Below, one piece after another: positions 32,238-40,652 of a stretch of DNA of 64,000 nucleotides; position 1 is the first letter of the stretch; each line of letters starts with the position of its first letter. This stretch comes from Rhodoplanes sp. Z2-YC6860 (GTDB lineage: Bacteria; Pseudomonadota; Alphaproteobacteria; Rhizobiales; Xanthobacteraceae), in assembly GCF_001579845.1 (NCBI RefSeq), contig NZ_CP007440.1:310001-374000 (forward strand). The letters run 5' to 3'. A model generated the notes under the pieces. The model had not been told where the DNA came from and made no database searches. It saw only the letters and a program-made list of their open reading frames with translations. Position numbers and translations under genes: made by a program.

Positions 32238-32970
32238 TGCTCTGGCCGCGCCGCGGTGGGATCAATTCGACGCGTTGGCCCGACAGCCGTTTGTGCACAT
32301 GCACCATCATGGCCATGGCGAACAGCGGCGTGGCGAGGTTGATCACCGGGATCGAGACGAACAGTGCGATCGGCAGTCCGGCGATCAGGATGCTGGTGCT
32401 GTTGGCGCGGCGCATCGCCTTGGCTTCGTCGGGTGAACGGAAGCGCATCGCGGCGAGCAGAAAATACTCCCGGCTGAGAAGCCACGCGGTGGCGAGAAAC
32501 ATGATCACGAGGCCGAGGCCTGCGAACAGCAGAAACGGCAATGCGCAGAGATAGACCAAGACTGCGAGCAGCGCGGTCTTGGTGCCCTGGACCATCGCGG
32601 TCATCAGCGGCAGTTCGCGGCCCGGCGGCTCGGCCGGATAGTAGGTGCGCTCGACGATCTCGCCGACCTCATCGACGAAGAACGAGCCGACAAAGGCCGT
32701 GACCGCGGGCATCAAAAAGATTGCGCCGGTGATGACGCCGAGCGCAGCCGCAATTTTGATGATCCACGAAATGACGTTCCACACGGTGTGGCCGCCCACG
32801 CCGGCTTCGGCCCAGGCGGCGCCGGCGTTCGTGAGCCAGTCGAACAGCCAGTTCAGCCCGATGCCGATCAGGATGATCATCAGCAGCGCAAGCCCGATCG
32901 ACTTGAGCAGCACGCGCCGGAACTCCGGCGAGAACATCTGGGAAAGCGATTTGATGGCGGCGTCGAACAT
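32227..32970 (-). CDS. EI24 domain (CysZ-like) membrane protein
   Basis: The 247-residue protein has several membrane segments (LLKSIGLALLMIILIGIGLNW, WIIKIAAALGVITGAIFLM, LAVLVYLCALPFLLFAGLG, ILIAGLPIALFV). The conserved LMPAVTAFVGSFFVDEVGE and MRRANSTS segments are typical of EI24/CysZ proteins. CysZ members import sulfate; the substrate here is unknown. Its last 11 bp overlap the end of nth on the other strand. Confidence 0.85.
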   Translation of the reverse strand: MFDAAIKSLSQMFSPEFRRVLLKSIGLALLMIILIGIGLNWLFDWLTNAGAAWAEAGVGGHTVWNVISWIIKIAAALGVITGAIFLMPAVTAFVGSFFVDEVGEIVERTYYPAEPPGRELPLMTAMVQGTKTALLAVLVYLCALPFLLFAGLGLVIMFLATAWLLSREYFLLAAMRFRSPDEAKAMRRANSTSILIAGLPIALFVSIPVINLATPLFAMAMMVHVHKRLSGQRVELIPPRRGQSITR

Positions 32971-33044
32971 AGCCCCTGTGGCCCCTCTGCGGCTTCGCAG
33001 AGGTAGGCGCGATCAGGCTGTCGGGCAAGCCTGGAGCCGCGATC

Positions 33045-33863
33045 CTAATGCGGCGCTGCGGCCGCACCCTGCGGAATGTCATCCAGCTCTGGCACGGCCG
33101 GGACCGGCTCGTGGGTCTGCGGCAGGTGCTTCCAGGCGAGACGGCGGTAATCGAAGCCATTCTCGATGGTGGGTTTCACCAGCTGGAAGTAGGGCGAGAT
33201 GTCGAAATCGCGCGGTGCGTAGAGCGACGAGTGCCGGATTTCCAGCATCTCGCGGCGTGCGGTCCGGCTCTTCAGTCGCGTGATCTTCGGCAGGATCGGA
33301 TAGCGCACGTGCTCGAACGCCTGAGCGATCAGCGCCGAGCAGATGATCCGTGTCGGATGGCCGGAGCCGAGCGACATCAAGCGCCGGCGCCAGCGCTGCG
33401 GCACCGGCAGCGGAAACAGATAGCGCAGCAGGTCGAAGATGTTCTTGACGTCGTAGTCGAAGCCGATGCGCTCGGCCGCGTAGGTGCAGACGCGGGCGCA
33501 GTCATCCTTGGTGAGCCCGATCGGGCGGCAGATGCGGGTGTGGAAATTGTCGTATTTCGACAGCGGCGAGCCGATCACGCCCTGGCCCAGCACGGCCTCG
33601 ACCAGCACCAGCGGCTCGTCATCGGCGGTGGTGCGCTCGCCGATCGGGCCGACGTAAAGCGCGGCATGAGACCAGGTCGACTGGGTTAGATATTTGATGA
33701 CGCCGGAGACGTGGTTGTTGCCCTCGACCAGCAGCACGTCGCCAGGGCGGAGCGTGGCGCGCAATGCAATCGGGTCGCTCGGTGTGAACGGCTCATAGCC
33801 AAGCTCCGCGCGATCGAGATACGCCGCGATCTTCTGACCCAACCCACTGAGCATCCAGTTCAT
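33045..33863 (-). CDS. YiiX/YebB-like permuted papain-fold hydrolase
   Basis: The 272-residue protein has the N1pC/P60-like permuted arrangement: the catalytic His lies early (RPGDVLLVEGNN, then STWSHAALYVG) and the Cys late (ICSALIAQAFEHV). Relatives are predicted peptidases or amidases acting on cell-wall peptides or lipids. There is no clear signal peptide from ATG 33863, which I prefer because the longer frame to 33998 has low-complexity sequence and no ribosome site. Confidence 0.78.
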   Translation of the reverse strand: MNWMLSGLGQKIAAYLDRAELGYEPFTPSDPIALRATLRPGDVLLVEGNNHVSGVIKYLTQSTWSHAALYVGPIGERTTADDEPLVLVEAVLGQGVIGSPLSKYDNFHTRICRPIGLTKDDCARVCTYAAERIGFDYDVKNIFDLLRYLFPLPVPQRWRRRLMSLGSGHPTRIICSALIAQAFEHVRYPILPKITRLKSRTARREMLEIRHSSLYAPRDFDISPYFQLVKPTIENGFDYRRLAWKHLPQTHEPVPAVPELDDIPQGAAAAPH

Positions 33864-34076
33864 GACGCCCTGCTGATCGCGGCTTGCGGGCTTCTCCCGC
33901 GCACGCGTTACGGTGCGACAATTTAGCTGGGACTCGTTGCAATTCGGTTCATAGCCGCGATATCGCGATAACCGGTCGTGAACCGTGGAAGCGGCCAAGT
34001 GCCCATTTCACGCGGGGATTGCGTTCGCTGCGCCGCGGCGTAAAAACCATTTACCAACCATGAGCCGTGAACCGTC

Positions 34077-35597
34077 GTGAGCCAACCCAGCCGACGCACA
34101 TTCCTCGCAGGCGCCGCAGCCGCGTTAGCGGCGAGACCTGCGTTCGGCCAGGGTGCGGCGGCCGATATCGACGTCATTATCGTGGGCGCAGGCGCCGCCG
34201 GCATCGCGGCGGCGCGCAGGCTTTCGGCCGCGGGCCGAAGCTTCACCATGGTCGAGGCCGCGGGCCGCATCGGCGGCCGGTGCTTCACCGACACGCGCAG
34301 CTTCAGCGTGCCGTTCGATCGCGGCGCGCATTGGATCCTGTCGCCCGACATCAACCCGTTGACCAAGCTCGCGCCGCGAACCGGGCTCGATATCTACCAG
34401 GCGCCGTCGGGCCAGCGGGTGCGGATCGGCGAGCGCAACGCCCGTGAAGGCGAACTCGAGGACTATCTGTCGGCGATCGTGCGATCCAACCGCAGCATCG
34501 CCGAGGCGGCGCGCGGCAGGGCCGACATGGACTGTCTGCGTGCTCTGCCGAAGGACCTGGGCGATTGGCAGCCCACTGTTGAGTTCACGCTGGGTCCCTA
34601 TGCGACCGGGCGCGACCTGCGCGAGATATCGGCGCAGGATTTCAGCAGGTCGGTTGAGCGCGACATCGCGGCTTTCTGCCGTCAGGGCTACGGCGCGCTG
34701 CTCGCAAAGCTCGCCGAGGGAATCCCGGTCGAGATGGACTCGCCGATCACGGCGGTGGACACCAGCAAGGGTGCTCGGGTCGAGGCAACCACGTCGCGCG
34801 GCATCGTCTCGGGCCGCTACATGATCTGCACCGCTTCGATCGGCGTGCTGGCCTCCGAGCGGATCAAGTTCGATAGAGGCCTGCCGAAACGCCAGCTGGA
34901 TGCATTGGCGGCGTTGAAGCTCGGGAGCCTCGACCACATCGCGCTTGACCTGCCGGGCAATCCGCTCGGCCTGCAGCGCGACGACCTGGTGTTCGAGAAG
35001 GCGTCCGGCCCTCGCACGGCTGCGCTTCTGGCCAACGTGTCCGGTACGTCGCTCTCGGTGATCGAGGTCGGCGGCAAGTTCGGGCGCGATCTGATGGCGC
35101 AGGGTGACATGGCCGCGGTCGATTTCGCGGTTCAGTGGCTCTCGGGCCTGTTCGGCAACAACGTCAAGGGCGCGGTGCAGCGCACGCTGGCGACGCGCTG
35201 GAACAACGAACCCTGGGTGCAGGGCGCGACGTCGACCGCATCGCCCGGCGGCCAGTGGGCGCGTGCCGCGTTGCGCGAGCCGATCCGCGAACGGGTTTAT
35301 TTCGCCGGTGAAGCCACCCACGACACGCTGTGGGGCACCGTGGGCGGCGCCTGGGAATCCGGCGAGCGCGCGGCCGATCAGGTGCTGCGCCGCCTGTCGG
35401 GCTTGCCGGAGCCGCCGCCCCCGAGAGCCGAGCCTGAGCCCGCCCCGCCGCGTGCCGCCACGGCGCAAGTGAAGCCACAGCCGCAGGCCAAGCCGGAGCC
35501 CGCGCCGAAATCAAAAGCCAAGCCGAGCGCCAAGGGCGGCGGCAAATCCAGTGGCAAATCCAGTGGAAGGACCAGGCGCAGGCGCGAGCTCGATTGA
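34077..35597 (+). CDS. Tat-exported flavin amine oxidase family protein
   Basis: The 506-residue precursor starts with a twin-arginine signal (SRRTFLAGAAAALA), so it should be exported folded with FAD. The dinucleotide fold follows (DVIIVGAGAAGIAAARRL, EAAGRIGGRC, FDRGAHWI), and the C-terminal FAD motif is VYFAGEATHDTLWGTVGGAWESGERAA. After about residue 445 comes a Pro/Glu then Lys/Ser/Gly-rich tail with GKSSGKSSG and Arg repeats. The substrate is unknown, with a primary or polyamine most likely. GTG 34077 is the start. Confidence 0.88.
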   Translation: MSQPSRRTFLAGAAAALAARPAFGQGAAADIDVIIVGAGAAGIAAARRLSAAGRSFTMVEAAGRIGGRCFTDTRSFSVPFDRGAHWILSPDINPLTKLAPRTGLDIYQAPSGQRVRIGERNAREGELEDYLSAIVRSNRSIAEAARGRADMDCLRALPKDLGDWQPTVEFTLGPYATGRDLREISAQDFSRSVERDIAAFCRQGYGALLAKLAEGIPVEMDSPITAVDTSKGARVEATTSRGIVSGRYMICTASIGVLASERIKFDRGLPKRQLDALAALKLGSLDHIALDLPGNPLGLQRDDLVFEKASGPRTAALLANVSGTSLSVIEVGGKFGRDLMAQGDMAAVDFAVQWLSGLFGNNVKGAVQRTLATRWNNEPWVQGATSTASPGGQWARAALREPIRERVYFAGEATHDTLWGTVGGAWESGERAADQVLRRLSGLPEPPPPRAEPEPAPPRAATAQVKPQPQAKPEPAPKSKAKPSAKGGGKSSGKSSGRTRRRRELD

Positions 35598-35607
35598 GCG
35601 CGGCCGC

Positions 35608-36768
35608 TCACCGCGTGAGCTGCTCCTTTAGCCACGCGACGATCATCGTGGCGATCGCGTCGGCGGGCTGGCCCGGCGTGCGGCCCATGTGATGGCCTTC
35701 CGGATAGATCTTTGCCGACTTCGGATTGCCGTGCTCGAGCAGCAGGTAGATGTCGTCGACCGGCGCCTGATCGTCGAGCTTGCCGTTGACGCCGAGCAGC
35801 GGCGCTGACGGCTTGTCGATGAGGCCCATGGTTTTGAGCGACAGCGGCGCTACTGCTTCGAGAAACTCCTCGACGGTCTTCACGCCCATCGCGCGGCCGC
35901 GCGCCTCCAGAAGGCTGTGCGCGCCGAACAGGTAGGTCGCCCCGCCAGTGGTGAAGGCCGGCACCAGCCATTCCTTTTGGAAACCGTAGTGCACGTTGCC
36001 ACCGTGGAACACCGCGCCCTTGATGCGGTCCTTGGCGGTAAACGCCAGCCGCGCCGCCCAGTAGGCGCCGAAGCTGCCGCCCCACACGGCGACGCTGCGG
36101 CCGTCGATGTCGGTTCGCGTCGGCAGATAATCGAGCCAGGTGAAGTAGATCTTCTCGGCGAGCGGGTCGCCGTAGAGCACCGGGTTCTCGCCGCTGCCCG
36201 GCATGTCGATGGTGAAGGAGGCGAGCCCGGCCTTCATGATCTCGTGAGCGATGCGCAGCCGGTCTTCCTTCCAGCCATCGACGCCGCCCCAATGCATCAC
36301 CACGGCAGGATTGGCGACACCCGGTGGCTTTTGCAGATACCCGACGAGCTTTTTGCCCTCGAACGGGATCTCGACGATCTCCAGCGGCGGATCGAAATAC
36401 TTCGATGCCTTGCTGAACATGCGCAGCGAGTGGTGGTAGGCGGCGAGCTTGCCCTGTGACACCGGCGACGGATAGCGGCCGACCCGACAGGCGTCGAAGG
36501 CGTGCATGTAGAGCTCGCGCAGCGTGTTGCGGTCGCCGCTGTTCTTGGCCAGCGCATCGCCCTGCGCCTCATAGGCGTGCCCGATCTTGCTCCACTCGTC
36601 GGCCCAATGGTCCTTGTCGAGATTCTTGAGCGCGGCCATCACCTTCTCGGCGTCCTCGCGCTTGATGTCCTCGAACGGATTGAGCTTGCCAGCGCGCCGC
36701 ATGAACTCGGCCTTGACCTCGTCCAGCGTGCGCTCGCGCGAGCCTTTGGGTTTGTCTTGGACGTTCAT
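35608..36768 (-). CDS. Alpha/beta hydrolase (FrsA/DUF1100-like)
   Basis: The 386-residue protein has an N-terminal helical domain (about 1-130) and an alpha/beta hydrolase domain with the nucleophile elbow VAVWGGSFGAYWAARL, VVMHWGGVDGWKED upstream, and the likely catalytic His in EGHHMGRTPG near the end. This two-domain form resembles the 2,6-dihydropseudooxynicotine and FrsA-type C-C hydrolases. GGAG lies eight bases before the ATG. It lies downstream of the ubiD-like gene on the same strand, suggesting a joint pathway. Confidence 0.85.
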   Translation of the reverse strand: MNVQDKPKGSRERTLDEVKAEFMRRAGKLNPFEDIKREDAEKVMAALKNLDKDHWADEWSKIGHAYEAQGDALAKNSGDRNTLRELYMHAFDACRVGRYPSPVSQGKLAAYHHSLRMFSKASKYFDPPLEIVEIPFEGKKLVGYLQKPPGVANPAVVMHWGGVDGWKEDRLRIAHEIMKAGLASFTIDMPGSGENPVLYGDPLAEKIYFTWLDYLPTRTDIDGRSVAVWGGSFGAYWAARLAFTAKDRIKGAVFHGGNVHYGFQKEWLVPAFTTGGATYLFGAHSLLEARGRAMGVKTVEEFLEAVAPLSLKTMGLIDKPSAPLLGVNGKLDDQAPVDDIYLLLEHGNPKSAKIYPEGHHMGRTPGQPADAIATMIVAWLKEQLTR

Positions 36769-36819
36769 GCAACGCTCCTTTCAAGTTTCAAGAGGTTTCG
36801 GCAGCGTTGCCACACCGGC

Positions 36820-36935
36820 GGTGTCATGCGCGGGCTTGACCCGCGCATCCATGAGACCTCGCAACCAGCTCAAATTTTACGGCCGCCTCCGCTGCACCTC
36901 ATCATGGATTGCCGGGTCAAGCCCGGCAATGACTC
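36820..36935. repeat. Intergenic palindromic repeat pair
   Basis: Two inverted units flank a short spacer: GCGCGGGCTTGACCCGCGC near 36827 and GCCGGGTCAAGCCCGGC near 36911, each beside a CATGA/TCATG motif. The same class occurs at 40479-40605 and 55211-55324. Confidence 0.7.
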
Positions 36936-36976
36936 GTGGAGAGAGTGGTGGCACAAGTTGCAGCGACCAGCGTTCG

Positions 36977-38539
36977 TCAAGTCACGTCCTTGGCGCTCGT
37001 CTTATCCTCGAAAATCTTGATCTCCGGCGGCTTGCCCGACAAGCCAAGCTCCTGCCAGCGCGACACCACCTGGTCATAAGTTTTCTTGTCGAGCTTGGTG
37101 CGCGGCGAGAACGACTTGATGTGCTTGTAGTCCATGCAGGCGTTGATCAGCGCCTTTGAACCCCAAGGCCGCAGCTCCGGCGGATTAAGGCTCGGATCGA
37201 GGAACGTGCTCCAGGTCTCACGCAGGATATCGATCGACTGCGCGGGCCGCGAGCGCGTCGCCATGGCCCACAACACCTGGCCGATGTTGGTCGGGTCGAT
37301 GTCGTCGTCGACCACGATGATGTACTTGCCGAAGTAGGCACCCGCGGTGCATTGCGCGGCGAGCGCCATCACCTGCGAGGCGTGGCCCGCATACATCTGC
37401 TTGATCGAGACCACGGTCATGCCCCAGCCGGCGGCTTCAGGGATGGACCACACGCCTTGCACGCCCGGGATGCCGAGCTTCTGCAGATCGGCCCAGATGC
37501 CGGCGGAGCGCACCGCGGCCCAGAACAGGCCGCACTCGTTCGACGGTCCGTCGGCCATCAGCGCGCAGGTGAGCGTCGGGTTGTTGCGATAGCGCACGCG
37601 CTCCACGCGCATGTAAGGCGTGGCGCCGCTCGGCCGTCCGTAATAGCCGGTGAACTCGCCGAACGGGCCTTCGGCGAAGGTCTCGTCCGGATAGAGATGG
37701 CCCTCGAGGATGATCTCGGCATGCGCCGGCAGCGGCAGACCGGTGAGGTCCGACGTGAACAGCTCGATCGGCGAGCCCTTGATGCCGGAATAGTATTCGT
37801 ACTCGCTCTCGGTCTTCGGCAGGCTCGTGGCGCCGACGAGAAACAGCAGCGGATCGATGCCGTAGGCCGCCGCGATCGGCGCCGGCTTGCCCATCTTCCA
37901 CCACTTGTCGCGATCGTTGCCGCCGTCCTTGCCCGGCGACGTGTAGACGCCGATCTCGCGCGGCCCTTTGATCATCATGCGGTAGGTGCCGACATTGATG
38001 CGGCCGGACTCGGGATCCTTGGTGATCACCGAGTCCGCGGTGCCGAGATACATGCCGCCGTCGAGCGGCCACATCCGCTGCGCCGGGAACATGCGGATGT
38101 CGATCTTGTCGCCTTCGACGATGTTCTGGTTGCAGATCGCGCTCTCGGCCGGCACCTCGGCGGGCTTCATCTTGCGACCGAGTTTCTTCTGCAGAAGCTG
38201 CACGGCCTTGAGCGGATGATCGACCGGCTCCTCGCCGATCATCAGGCAGAACCGCGACAGGTTGCAGCCGATCATGTTGTAGAGGGCTTTTTGTCCGGGA
38301 TGGCCCTTGATGTTCTCGAACAGCAGCGCCGGGCTCTTTTCGAGGCCCACCAGGTAGGTGATGTGCGCGGCCTCGAGATCGGAGCTGACCTCGGCGGTGA
38401 TGCGCTTCAACTCGCCCATCGCCTCGGCCTTCTCCAGCCAGACGTCGAGATCGCTGGAGTTGCGCCGGTCGCGGGTGGGCTGGTTTTTCGGCTGCTCGAC
38501 GGTCTTGCTGTCGCCGCCGACCGGGACGCTCATTTCCAT
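36977..38539 (-). CDS. UbiD family decarboxylase
   Basis: The 520-residue protein belongs to the prenylated-FMN (de)carboxylase family. Landmarks are LFENIKGHPG, PAESAICNQN, RMMIKGPREIGVYTSPGKD, PIAAAYGIDPLLFLVGATSLP, EGPFGEFTGYYG and the C-terminal IIVVDDDIDPTNIGQVLWAMATR. The substrate is unknown. The divergent VOC genes and the downstream hydrolase suggest an aromatic or phenolic acid pathway and not ubiquinone synthesis. UbiX, which makes the cofactor, is not in the window. Confidence 0.92.
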   Translation of the reverse strand: MEMSVPVGGDSKTVEQPKNQPTRDRRNSSDLDVWLEKAEAMGELKRITAEVSSDLEAAHITYLVGLEKSPALLFENIKGHPGQKALYNMIGCNLSRFCLMIGEEPVDHPLKAVQLLQKKLGRKMKPAEVPAESAICNQNIVEGDKIDIRMFPAQRMWPLDGGMYLGTADSVITKDPESGRINVGTYRMMIKGPREIGVYTSPGKDGGNDRDKWWKMGKPAPIAAAYGIDPLLFLVGATSLPKTESEYEYYSGIKGSPIELFTSDLTGLPLPAHAEIILEGHLYPDETFAEGPFGEFTGYYGRPSGATPYMRVERVRYRNNPTLTCALMADGPSNECGLFWAAVRSAGIWADLQKLGIPGVQGVWSIPEAAGWGMTVVSIKQMYAGHASQVMALAAQCTAGAYFGKYIIVVDDDIDPTNIGQVLWAMATRSRPAQSIDILRETWSTFLDPSLNPPELRPWGSKALINACMDYKHIKSFSPRTKLDKKTYDQVVSRWQELGLSGKPPEIKIFEDKTSAKDVT

Positions 38540-38690
38540 GACGTTTCACTCTCGGTTTGTTTTGTTGAGGCGGCCTGGGGCCGCCCTGCTGCTTTTTTCG
38601 TATCGCAGCAACCATAGGCCAAATCTGGAGAAGGCGGCCAATATTCGCTAAGAATTGCTCCATGCCGTTTCGGCATGGAGCATGAAGAAT

Positions 38691-39563
38691 ATGGCCGGGG
38701 TCGTGGCGCTGGAGCAGCTTCGTTACGTGCGCCTTGTGGCGGAGGATCTCGGCCGCGCGGCGGATTTCGCGCAGCGCGTTCTCGGTCTCGAGCCAATCGA
38801 CCGGACGCCCGATGTCGCGACCTTCCGGTCTGATTTTCGCGACTACACGCTCGCGTTCGAGTCCCCTGGCGGTGCGGGCCAATCGGTCGCGTTCGAGGTT
38901 CGTTATTCGAGCGATCTCGAAGCGGCGCTCGAAGGCCTCGCCCGGCTGGGGCTCACCACCGGCCGCGGCACGGCCGAGGACTGCGCGCGCCGCAAGGTCA
39001 AGGACATGGCGTGGTTCACCGACTTCAGCGGCAACCGCATCGAACTCGTGGTGCGCCCGCTGAACTCTGGCTGGCGCTATTTTCCGAGCCGGGACGCCGG
39101 CATCAAAGGCCTGGCCGACGTGATTTTGCGTTCGACCGACGTCGACAAGGATCTCTCGATCTGGACCGATGTTCTCGGCGCCAAGGTCAGCGATTGGGCC
39201 GGCGATGCGGCCTATCTGAGATTTGACGGCGCGCACCATCGGGTGGCGTTGTTTCCGGCGTCGCGGGCAGGCATCCTTGCGATCGAATATGCGGTCGAGG
39301 ACGTCAATCTGCTGATGCGGAACCAGTACGTCCTGCGCGACTTGCAGGTTCCCGTCGTGCACGGACCGGGTCGCAGGCCCGCGTCAGGACAGTTGTTCGT
39401 GACGTTCGCCGGCCCCTCTGACGTGCTGTTCAGTTTCGTCGCGGAGGGCGAGGTCGATACGCAGGATCGCCGGCCGCGGCAGTTTCCCGCAGGCCCGGAA
39501 GGGCTGTGCGATTGGGGAAGCGAGTGCAAGATTGCCGAATTCATCGGGAGGGCCGGGACATGA
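38691..39563 (+). CDS. VOC family protein lacking the metal ligands
   Basis: The 290-residue protein has two VOC modules like type I extradiol dioxygenases and is clearly a paralogue of the next gene (shared RDAGI-G, VSD-GDAA-LR, HH--ALFP, HGPGR-P). The three positions that bind iron in the partner are changed: the first His is Asp (GLADVIL), the second lies in GILAIEYAV without His, and the Glu is Ser (DVLFSFVAEG). It is therefore probably non-catalytic or has another role, for example as a partner subunit. ATG 38691 is the best start. It is divergent from the ubiD-like gene. Confidence 0.88.
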   Translation: MAGVVALEQLRYVRLVAEDLGRAADFAQRVLGLEPIDRTPDVATFRSDFRDYTLAFESPGGAGQSVAFEVRYSSDLEAALEGLARLGLTTGRGTAEDCARRKVKDMAWFTDFSGNRIELVVRPLNSGWRYFPSRDAGIKGLADVILRSTDVDKDLSIWTDVLGAKVSDWAGDAAYLRFDGAHHRVALFPASRAGILAIEYAVEDVNLLMRNQYVLRDLQVPVVHGPGRRPASGQLFVTFAGPSDVLFSFVAEGEVDTQDRRPRQFPAGPEGLCDWGSECKIAEFIGRAGT

Positions 39564-40417
39564 TCAAGTTGCAAGACGTCTCCTACGTGCGCCTTGGCAC
39601 CGCAGACCTCGACGGCGCGACCAAGTTCGCCACTGATTATCTCGGCCTTGAAGTCGCCTATCGCTCGAAGGACAGCGTCTACCTGAAATCCGATCAGCGT
39701 GAGCACACGCTTTGCTACTTCGAAGGCTCGCCAACCGATCAGACGGCGGCCTTCGAAGTGGCCGAACGCGAAGAGCTCGACATGGCGGCGGCCGAGCTCG
39801 AGAAGCTCGGCCATCATGTTCGCCTTGGCACCGCCAAAGAGGCCGAGCTGCGCCGCGTGAAAAGCTTCATCGCCTTCAAGGACCCGACCGGCAACAGCAT
39901 CGAGCTGGTGTGGCGGCCGGCCATGAGCAGCCGGCGTTATCACGGCGAGCGCGACGCGGGCATCACCGGATTCAGCCACATCGGGCTCTGCACCACCGAC
40001 GCGGCGCGCGACGAAGTCTTCTGGACCAAGGTCTGCAATGCGCGCGTCAGCGATCGCATCGGCGATGCCGCGCTGTTGCGGATCGACGAGGTCCATCACA
40101 CCATCGCGCTGTTTCCGACCAACCGGGCCGGCATCCAGCACATCAATCATCAAGTCGAGAGCGGCGACGATGTGATGCGCTCGTTCAATTTCCTGTCGGA
40201 GCGGCAGGTGCCGATGGTGTTCGGGCCCGGCCGGCATCCGACATCGTCGGCGCGCTTCCTGTATTTCGAAGGCCCGGACAACATGGTGTTTGAATATTCG
40301 TCGGGCGTTCGCGAGATCGCCGACGAGCTGATGTATCGCGAGAGACAGCTGCCGTTCGACCCCAAAGGATTCTGCGAATGGGGCGCCAAGCCGCAGATCA
40401 AGGAATTCCGCAATTGA
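39560..40417 (+). CDS. VOC family extradiol-dioxygenase-like protein
   Basis: The 285-residue protein has the full type I extradiol layout. Likely metal ligands are His140 (GFSHIGL), His194 (GIQHINHQV; His197 is an alternative) and Glu245 (NMVFEYSSG). Such enzymes open catechol rings with Fe(II) and oxygen. The ATG overlaps the stop codon of the preceding VOC gene by four bases, and GGAG lies upstream, so the two are translated together. With UbiD and the hydrolase it fits decarboxylation, ring cleavage and C-C hydrolysis of an aromatic acid. Confidence 0.9.
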   Translation: MIKLQDVSYVRLGTADLDGATKFATDYLGLEVAYRSKDSVYLKSDQREHTLCYFEGSPTDQTAAFEVAEREELDMAAAELEKLGHHVRLGTAKEAELRRVKSFIAFKDPTGNSIELVWRPAMSSRRYHGERDAGITGFSHIGLCTTDAARDEVFWTKVCNARVSDRIGDAALLRIDEVHHTIALFPTNRAGIQHINHQVESGDDVMRSFNFLSERQVPMVFGPGRHPTSSARFLYFEGPDNMVFEYSSGVREIADELMYRERQLPFDPKGFCEWGAKPQIKEFRN

Positions 40418-40478
40418 TGTGACGCGCACAAACGCGTTGTCCGCGTCTTGAATGCGCTGTGGACGTCTATGCGGACCA

Positions 40479-40605
40479 CAGCGGTGGTGTCATCGCCGGG
40501 CTTGACCCGGCGATCCATGAGCGGCCGCGACGAAGGCAGCCTTACGTAAGACTTCCGTTGTCGAGATTGGGTCATGGACCCCCGCGTCGAGCGCGGGGGT
40601 GACGG
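40479..40605. repeat. Intergenic palindromic repeat pair
   Basis: CATCGCCGGGCTTGACCCGG with CGATCCATGAGCGGCCGC follows near 40490-40530, then GGACCCCCGCGTCGAGCGCG near 40577. The stretch TCCATGAGCGGCCGC ... GAAGGCAG recurs in inverted orientation at 55211-55324, showing one dispersed family. Confidence 0.75.
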
Positions 40606-40652
40606 TCGGTGGGTATTGCGCTGACGTGCTTCAATTCAGACGGGGAAGTGCG

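Noticed and set aside
37437-39362. 641-codon open frame across the ubiD-like gene and VOC genes
   Set aside because: It overlaps two certain genes in a different frame and has no family features.
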